In this document: piece by piece, positions 24,101 through 33,100 of the stretch
How the letters are laid out: each line of letters opens with the position of its first letter
Numbering within the stretch: the first letter of the stretch is position 1
Assembly: GCF_036324505.1 (NCBI RefSeq)
Contig: NC_086351.1
Coordinates: forward strand, 9,127,983-9,191,982
Source of the DNA: Eleginops maclovinus
Taxonomy: Eukaryota > Chordata > Actinopteri > Perciformes > Eleginopidae
Direction: 5' to 3'
DNA: 64,000 nucleotides
Notes under the pieces: generated by a model
Database searches by the model: none
Told to the model about the DNA's origin: nothing
Seen by the model: the letters and a program-made list of their open reading frames with translations, nothing else
Position numbers and translations under genes: made by a program

Positions 24101-27100
24101 GAGAGCAGAGAAAATAAGTGCTTAAAATAGGAGAGGAGAGGAAAGGAAACAAGGATAGAGGAGAAGGGAGAAACCATGACTAAGAAGAGGGGGAGAATCA
24201 AGGATAGAGGAGTCCAAAGCAAAGGGAAGGGTAGATCATAAAGAGAGACTGAAAATGAGTAGGAGAGTGAAGGAAAAAGGAAAAAAGAGAGACCCGGGAG
24301 GCATAAAGCAGAGGGACAGGCTGGATTTTCGTTATCAGCGTGACTAAAAACACCTACCTGTGATCTGGAAGGTGATGGAGAGGAGAGGGGGGACACTAGG
24401 CTTCTGCTGTCTTTGGGTCTGACCCGCTGTAATTACAGGGGAGATAGTGCTATTAGCTACGCACACACCAGGGAGACGAAGGCACTATCAAACAAACACA
24501 GCGAGGGGAAACAGCACACATGAAACTAATGCAACAGCAGCAGCACGAGAGCATGGCATCATATCCTGGGCTTGTTCATAACAAAATCTGTACTTTAATA
24601 TATTTGGTCTGTGGATGATTTCTTGATGGTTAGTTTTTTAATTTTTAAGTCCAACATGTTGTGCCTATTTGCAGTCTCTCTAAGATTGAGATTAAAAGTA
24701 AATGTACATCACTCTCATGACTATTTGTTAAGATTAAGGATGTCTTTGGCTTGGGTTAGCATAGAAAAAGTGGATGCAGGGAAAACAGCTGGCCTTTCTC
24801 AGACCTAAATACACCAACAGCTGTACTGTACAACAACAAAAAAAAAAGGTTAAACATCAGTGTGGGTTTAATGAGGAGTTAAGAACTGGATTTCTTGTAA
24901 AACCAAAGCAAAGGGATAATGACTGTGTGTAGCATCCTTAAGGCTTGTCTGGCAAAGACCTGTTTCGCAAGTCTGGTTGTGGCTGCAGGGTTAGAGTTTG
25001 TTGGAAGTTAAAACTGTTTTACATTTCTTTTGTACACATTTCTCAAACAACAGATGTTGTGTAAATATGACAGGGATGTTGAAAGAAGTCGGACGATGTA
25101 TTTTAAACTTCTGACAGATCCAAGCTAGCACTTAATGCTAAGATAGGCTAACCATTTCCTTACTCCAGCACTTCATCAAACACGCATACATGAGATATAT
25201 ATTGATATTCTAGATTTAGAAAGAAAGTGAATTTTGAACTTGTTGAACTTTCTTTTCATAAGTTCTGCACCACACTGTGATTTTTGGTGCCGCCTGATTT
25301 TCAAAGACATTGTTCTAACCTGCAATGACAGTATGAACTTACATACTGTATTTGAATAAACCTCTCCTGTTACACTCAGTGTTAATTCACCTTTAAAGGG
25401 CTTTTAACTCAATCTTCTTGTCAAATACTGTTAAAGGTGACCGAAATGTCAACTCCCACAGGGTTGAGACGAGTGCTTTAGGGATCCATATGCTCCAGCA
25501 GCAGAGCAGAAATAAAACAAACCTTATTCAGCCTTAGCTGAGGAAGTGTCGGATGACGTTTCTTAGACTGCAACACTGATCTAAGGTTAGATAACAGCTA
25601 CCCCCTGTAAAGACTAAGTTTAAGGATAAGGAGATGGTAAACTGATGCCAGATCTTCGCCATTTTTATTCATGAGCGAGGGGAGGAAGAGTGTTGGTTGC
25701 AGCAGACTCCACTGAGCAACTGCCTGCCTCTTCGTCTCAGTGGTAGGCTGGGAGATTAACCCCCAACAGAGGGGAAAGAAATCCTGCACCAACACGATAA
25801 GAAGTTTGTGCAGATTGCATGTGTGTGAGTGTTTGTACAAATACACATCACGCACATTTCTAGCCCTGACTTGCCTACTCTCAAGATGCTTTAGATGAAT
25901 CTTTAACTGTATTTTAATAGAGGTTATAGGTGCTTTATCATGTAAAAGGTAAGTGAACTGCATGCGTTCACTTGTCCTTTAGCCACTACAGCACTTAGTA
26001 AGGGCATACAATATCATAAAGTACACATGAAATATTAATTCTTATATTGTAAAGTGAGCGTTGTCCGGACATTGTCTGTCGATGGATTTAATCTTGGCGA
26101 GCTGACTCATTATTCTTTCATTATGGCTGATACACAGAGGACTGCCGATCAATCTAAACTCAGAAAAACCATGCTCTACTGCCAGCCTTCCCTTCAAAAG
26201 TCATCCATCAAGCGTTAATTCAACATTAAGATAGTTTGAGATTAGAATTAAAAAAGAAGGCAGTGTATTATGCTTTCCAGCTGCCACTAGCTTGAGTTAC
26301 ATCAGATATCACATTTTGGCAAATGGTCCTTCCTGAGTTCTCCACTAAATGCCACCATATTGGACTGACTGATCTTCAAGCTGTTTGCGTGAGGAACATC
26401 TCTCCTCATTCAGAACAAGGGATGACGGGCATCTCACCTCCTCTTTGACCTTGTCACCTTCCCTCACGCGATCTACAATGTTGGTCTCCATAAGCCTAGC
26501 CTCATCAAATGTCTTTAACATCCTCCTTAAGAGGGCAGCTTTGACTCTAATCTGGCCTGACAAGTGTCAGAAATGGAGGCCTTTGAGCTGGTGACCAGTG
26601 AAGTCACAGCAGGACACACAAGCAGTAAAATCTTTGTTTTAAATGACATCTGCTTTAGGTAAAATGGCGGGTAAGGAAGTGAGTAGAAGGCTTTTTAAAT
26701 GTTAGCAGAAAACCTGCATCTGACAGCATAGCAACAGCATGAAAAGGACAGAAGATAAAAAGAACATACATTGTGTATGAACACAAAGCGAATATTGCAT
26801 GTCATTGTATATTTGGACATCAGTCAACATGAAGGCATACCTCTGTTACAAGCATTTGATATGCAATTATCTGCTACAAATCCACAGAGGGACTGAAGTT
26901 GACGGATGTAAGTTGTCACGTAACTGCGCTTGATCAAATTTATTAGAGTTACACTTGAGAGTTCAGCTAATTTGTTTCAGGTTGTGCTGTGTGGTGGGGT
27001 ATGATTTGACATATGCAGCTGTGGTGTTGACTTTGGTTACAATATTGAAGGAAGATGCTACACAGCCTCCTGAGATCTATAAAACAAACATGTGCAATTC

Positions 27101-30100
27101 AGAAAAATGGATTCATGAACAAACAGAGGACAGTAAGAGAGCAGTGGACAAAAACAAGAGATAAAAATACATCTTTTATTGTGTATGCCACACAGAAGAG
27201 CAGCATTTAAAGTGGCTTGTTTTGATATAGGTTGCTAGCTTACTGCAGCTAATGTCAGTACAGCTGGTACACTGAACAATTTGGGCAAATAAACAGAGAC
27301 TGTAAAAAACATTCAGACTGTCAATATCTTGCAAAAAATGTAAATGAAAATGCTTCTAAAGAAACGTATTTAGGATGAGCATGAATAATGACTTAGGCCT
27401 TGCAGCAGAATCTTTACTTCCCAGCACTAATACTGGACTTTTTTAAATGAGATGAATTAATGTTTCAGAGGAATTGTTTCCTACCTTTGTCCATTTCTCT
27501 GAGGTCATTGACGTATTTGAGAAGCTCAGCGTTGGCCTGGACGCAGTAAACTTCTCTGGTTTGTAAGCCTCCCCCACAGAGTCCTGTCAGGTTGCCACGT
27601 CTACGGTCCTGTTGGCTTAGCAACTGGTCAACCCGGCAGTCGCTCCACTCTGTGCTCCTCCAGGTGTAGCTACAGAGGAAGAGCACATGGATGTTGTGGG
27701 TGTAGTGTTGTGTCAAAGGACAGAACATATATCATTTTGCAGATCTAACTTCAGCACCTAAGGATGTGTTGCACAGCTACAACCAAATATTACCAAGAAC
27801 CTATTCTGAAAACATGATGAATTGCATGTTTTAGTTTCATTTAAAATGCTTACATGGTCATTCTCATTCCCCGCTTAATGACTTTGCTACAAGACACCAG
27901 AACGCCAGTATAGTCAAACCACAGGCTTTAATATACGGTGTCACTTTGCATTAACCAAAACCCCATTCATACAATCAGTCTGCTTTATTTAAGGAGCAAA
28001 ATTGTGGAAATGTCTACCAAATCGAAGTCAAAATGTAACACAGTTGCCTGCCCCTGCTCCTTGTGCATGCATGTATGTTGCGTTTCTAATGATACTGTGA
28101 TGAAATAAACAAAACAACCAAATGAAGTAGAGTATGCACAGTTTGAAGTACTTTAACAAACTTCAAAAGTCCGTTCAACCATTCACTTACCCGACAGAAG
28201 AACAATAGTTTTTCATGAGGACAAAATGACATTGATTTTTGAATATCATTATGGACATTTGCTTGATTGTCACAATTTGCTACCGATAATGAGTGTCAGG
28301 GGACACGATAAAAACTGTGTAAAGAAACCCAGAATCATGTGGGTCTGAGAAAGCGATGTCTAAACAGAGATGATATAGAAAATCAAACACTCTCCAGGAT
28401 TAGTGTATGAGAAAATGTTTTAGCAGTAGCTGTGTTAGGATGATATAGGGGGCAACTGAGGGAATAACGGCCATCTGGGGACCTATAGTCTTTGTGTGTA
28501 TGTTCATGTGTGTCGGCTCGTGTGTGTGTAGGAGAATTTGTGGGACTAAAATATCCTTGCAGTCCCCCTCCATTAGTCTCTACTTTCTGTCTGGCACCAG
28601 CCCAAGCACTTATACCAATCTATCTCCATATGCCGCCTACTACGCACGCATGCATGCATGCACACACACGCACACACACACCCGGCGGCCACCCAAGAGA
28701 ACAAATTAGCTTGGTGATATGAGTAAAGCACAACCAACAGGAAGCGTGTGCAGCATGAGCCAGGTTGAATACCAGCCATCCACTCTGCTGTATGTTTTTG
28801 CATCAGCTTTATGGGCATAGAGAATGAATCCCTGCAGAGTGTAGCAGGGTTTTAACAATTCTGTAACCAAAGAGGATGGTGTTATCACAACCCAACATGC
28901 AATTGTATCCCCATGAAACACGAGCGCCTGTCGAGTGTTCGCTATGAAAAACACATCTACAGTTTCACTCAAATTCAAAAGGCCTGTGCTCACTCCCTGC
29001 CGGGCTCCCCGCCCTGCTTCCCGTCTTCATGAGGAACTCACGTTGCACAGGGCCGCACGCCTTCACCCTGAGGTTCACATGACTCCGACTCCTCCAGCGG
29101 TGTGCACTCCGCCCCCTCGCCAACAGGGAACTGGACCACCTGTCTGAGCCGAGTGCGATTGCCAATGGGAGACTCAGGGTCCAGGCAGGTTTTAGAGCAG
29201 GGGCCCCACTCGATCCAGTCGGTCAGCTGGCAGTCCTTGGGAAGGACGCAGGACTGGACAGTCAGCGGCAGGTCTCTCATTGTGCACTGGCTGGAAAAAG
29301 GATGAAGAGAAGGGGAACAGAAGGGAGTGAAGGTAAGGTTAAGTACCACCAGGAAGCCAATGTGACGAGCCAAGAAATAGTCGGCCATAAAACCCTGAGA
29401 CCGTAACTTGACGTTTTTACAATGTGGATTTCAAACAGATTTAAACAAACAAACAAGATATGCACAATCACACACTGTTGGTGGAGAACATTTTGGGTTT
29501 CAGAACCTTGTCCAAGGACATTTATGACCAGGCGCCAGAAATAATCCACTGACCTTTCAATTGTTGTATGATTAACATCCCCCATTGCTTAACTGTAGCA
29601 CATGGATATCAGATATGTATCTAGGTTCAGCTATGTTCAACTTGACTTACTTCTTGTAACAACTAAATTTGTTTTCCATGCCAGAAAGTCGCCCCTCAGT
29701 GTATGCGGGGTTCTAAACTAATAGCCTTAGCGTTGCTGTGCAAAACTGCTTAAGTTCCCTTACTCGCATAATCCTTTCATTGGCAACCAAAGAGATTACC
29801 GTGTGCAGGTTCTCGAGAGCATGGTGTGGTTTTGATACTTTAAAAAAAATCTGTTTGAAGTGCAATGGCTATTAATTCATTTTGTGCAGGATGTCTTGTG
29901 TTCTGCTAGTGAATATTTTCTCTGACCATCATCTGACTGCAGTGCTTTATCTTCACCTCAGGTATTGCTTCAGTTTGCACTGAGTATAGCAATGCTGTAA
30001 CAAGTAGTGGAGTATGCAAACATATTTCCAAACGTGCTGAACTATTTATTTTAGTTATACTGATAAAGTTCTGTCTCTGTAGTGTTTACAACCAACTACC

Positions 30101-33100
30101 ATGCCCAACATAAACCCTGTTATCCTGCTGGAATAAAGACAAATAAAAGCAGCAAATATGAATATTTAAAAGGCTGTAAAATTGCAAATAGTTGGCAGTT
30201 TTTCTTGATAAACAACTTTGAGTAGACTGAACTGCACTGCAAATGACAAATCAAAAATGAATAATCAAGTACAAATGGTAAGCAAATAAGCCTTACAACT
30301 CTCAACAGAAAAAATACGTTTTTATCTATTTGTTATTCTTACACATCAACAGAGTGCAGCTTACTCATGCCTCATTACAGTGACATCAATTCACATTACC
30401 TCTCAATGTCATTTTAATATCAATGTTCCAAGATGCCTTAAAGACATGGTTTTAATAGTCTTTGAGCAACACATCTGTGATACTTTATCTGTGTGCATAG
30501 TGCCTTTAAACCCTCTACCCTTGACTGCTGCCACATTGTGTGATTAGCTACTCTCATTAGCATACACCCTGCATAACCAGTTTCACATTAGGGGTACAAC
30601 CGGAGTGGTGTGGCAGTGTGTTTTAAGACAACCAAAACAACCTGTGATCCATTGCTCACACACATCTTTGATGATCTAAATGGCATTTAGATGTAATGAA
30701 TAACCGGTGCTTCACTTTAGGTCCCTTCCAAATCATTAGAAATTTGTTCTAACTAAAGCCGACTGCTTTCTGCTCCTCAGTCTGGATGTCTTTCCCCTCG
30801 AGGCATTGCAGCTGACGAGCTATTAGTGCTAATTACAGCTCTGCTTCATTTAGAAACCTCTCATTTAGACGCTGCCACCACACTTCACCTCCAGCAACTC
30901 AGATTTGGGATAAATGAGGAAATGTATGAGCTGAGTATGTTTTGTTTTTTTCTTCTCCTGTGTCTTTGCGGATTAAAACACCTCTGCAGTCTTTGAAGTG
31001 GTACTGAAGCGACACTGTCAGAAATCTTAGTTCTGTTTTATTCTGCCAAACTCACTTGGTATTCTGACTCATTTTGCATCTGAGGAAAACAACGACAATT
31101 TTGAACAGTTAATGTGATGCACTGAGGGCGATGGCTCAATTTCCTGTCTCAGATGGAACTCCTTGTGTTTTAAAAAGCCCCTAATGCAGCCGATGACCCA
31201 TTTTTGCTGCCACTGGATCTTTTGAGTCATTTTCCGTTTGTTGTGCGAATGCCCAAGCATTTTGTAGAGATTTCAAAGTTGCAAAAAGAAGTAATTATTT
31301 CTTCATCTCAGTCATTCAGACAGAATGAGGACACACTCATTCTCTATTAAAATAACTTAGAATATGTCTGAAAATGTTCCCTTTATGTATGGTGTTACTC
31401 ATGGTAACAAGGGACTCCAAGGGGCTTTCAGACAAAATAAAGCAGTCAGTTCATATCCTCATTAAAGCACTTGTACAGTATACTCATTACTTATACTGCA
31501 TTCAACAAAAAAGTGAGCCACTGCCCGCGGAATTGTCTAAACACATATTATTTGTTGGTCAAGTGATAGAAGAGGCCCTTTTATTAATTACATTTTTTTT
31601 TTTACTTTAAGCCTTTAGCAAAGAGGTGGAGTCAAACATGGTGACAAGCTAAATTACTGCAGCATGCGAGGCCTGCAGCATTAACTGCCATGATGTAATG
31701 TGATACCCCCCCAATATTTGCACAGCAAGTATTTAAAAAGGTCGTAATGCAAGCTTAATAAATCGGACACAAGCAGAAGACTTTGCATTGAGGAGGTCTC
31801 CTGTTTTGGGAGGACAATTTGAGGATTATGGAGAAAGCAAGGACCAAATGACAGATGTTCATCAAACAAATTTGGGAATGAAGTGTGCAAGATGTTCAGA
31901 AAGAATCTGGCTGGGATACGACTGGGTTACTGCCTCACTGGGAAGTTTGTTCCACTTTTTCCGAAAGTGGCAAAAACAACTATTAATATTTCAGGACAAG
32001 AAATAAACAAGTCCAGGATTAATATTTATGCTCCTAAGGGCATGAGAGTTGTTTTCAGGATTCCTTTGAAATATTTGATCCCAGTCACTACTGAAAGCGC
32101 TGCGCCAACAAAGCATTAATGAATAGATTTAGTACATAATTGATCAAATCTTGGAGTACATTGGCATGCGACAGATATGTCTTGCTTTACTGACATGTTA
32201 CTGATTCTTTCCTTGAGATCAGAGACCTTATGATAGCCCCTCACCAAGTTTTGAGCAAAGAACTATGACTTTTTAAGTTACCGTCAGTCGAGGAAGAGAA
32301 AAAGCGATGATACAGAATGGAGCTGTAGAAAGAATGGCTGATTACTTGCAGCCATGACAAGAAGGAATCAAGGTTTTAATAACGAATAACAGCATGAATG
32401 TTGTAACAAGAACCAGAATAAGTCTTCAACAACTTCAACCTAACAACCGTCAAAAGAAGTGGACAGCAGCTATGGCCTTTGGAGTCCATAATTGCAAGAT
32501 TTTTGTAAACACTTGTTTTTAAAACACTATTCAAACTGGAAGACGAGATACTAAGGAAAGCATTCCTCAATTGGTTGTAAAACATTGAAGACATACATCT
32601 GTAGGGCCTTTTGGAAAGCCAAATACACTTTTTCTGAAAACCAAAAGTCCATCATTCCTTGTTTACAGTAGGTGTTTTAAATAGTCACATTAGACAATAG
32701 ACTCTATAGTATTGCCCAGTTTCAGTCCAGAGGGTAGCGGTACTGCAGGTCAAGCTCTTTGGTAATAGCCAAAAACAGCTGAAGATGCTTGAGTTTGCTT
32801 TTTAGGTAGTGTAGTAGTACAGAGAACCATTTAACTATTTCGCCAATTATACATGAACTAACACAAACACATGGATTGTTATGCATGGATTGAGTCAGAA
32901 AGTCTTCACAGGGTCCTACAATTTGAGTTGAGGCTAAAACAGTTCGATGTGTCTTCTTCAGGCACGACAGCTTGTGTTGAAATTGCTGAACTGCTTTCGT
33001 CCTGTTCGCTTTGACTGAACAGATGGAACACAAATGAATTTAAGTATCAATTTAGTGTACTTCGGCTGCAGTTACAACAGGAAACAGAAGATGGAAACTG

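Larger units (their letters stand above)
20548..27484 (-). other. thsd7a: thsd7a intron (6.9 kb)
   Basis: This intron contains a degenerate fish repeat fragment (about 22430-22565), the polypurine region with a GGAGA minisatellite (23690-24310), and an unassigned open segment on the minus strand at 26345-26563. The flanking exons join in frame and match THSD7A without a gap, so no further thsd7a exon is expected here. Confidence 0.83.

Noticed and set aside
23606..24396. Ser/Pro/Leu-rich minus-strand open frames
   Set aside because: They come from the polypurine tract, which lacks stop codons on the complementary strand. They are not proteins.
24350..24420. Possible extra thsd7a exon with acctacctgtgatc looking like a donor
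   Set aside because: The flanking exons already join in frame and match THSD7A continuously; there is no TSP1 sequence here.
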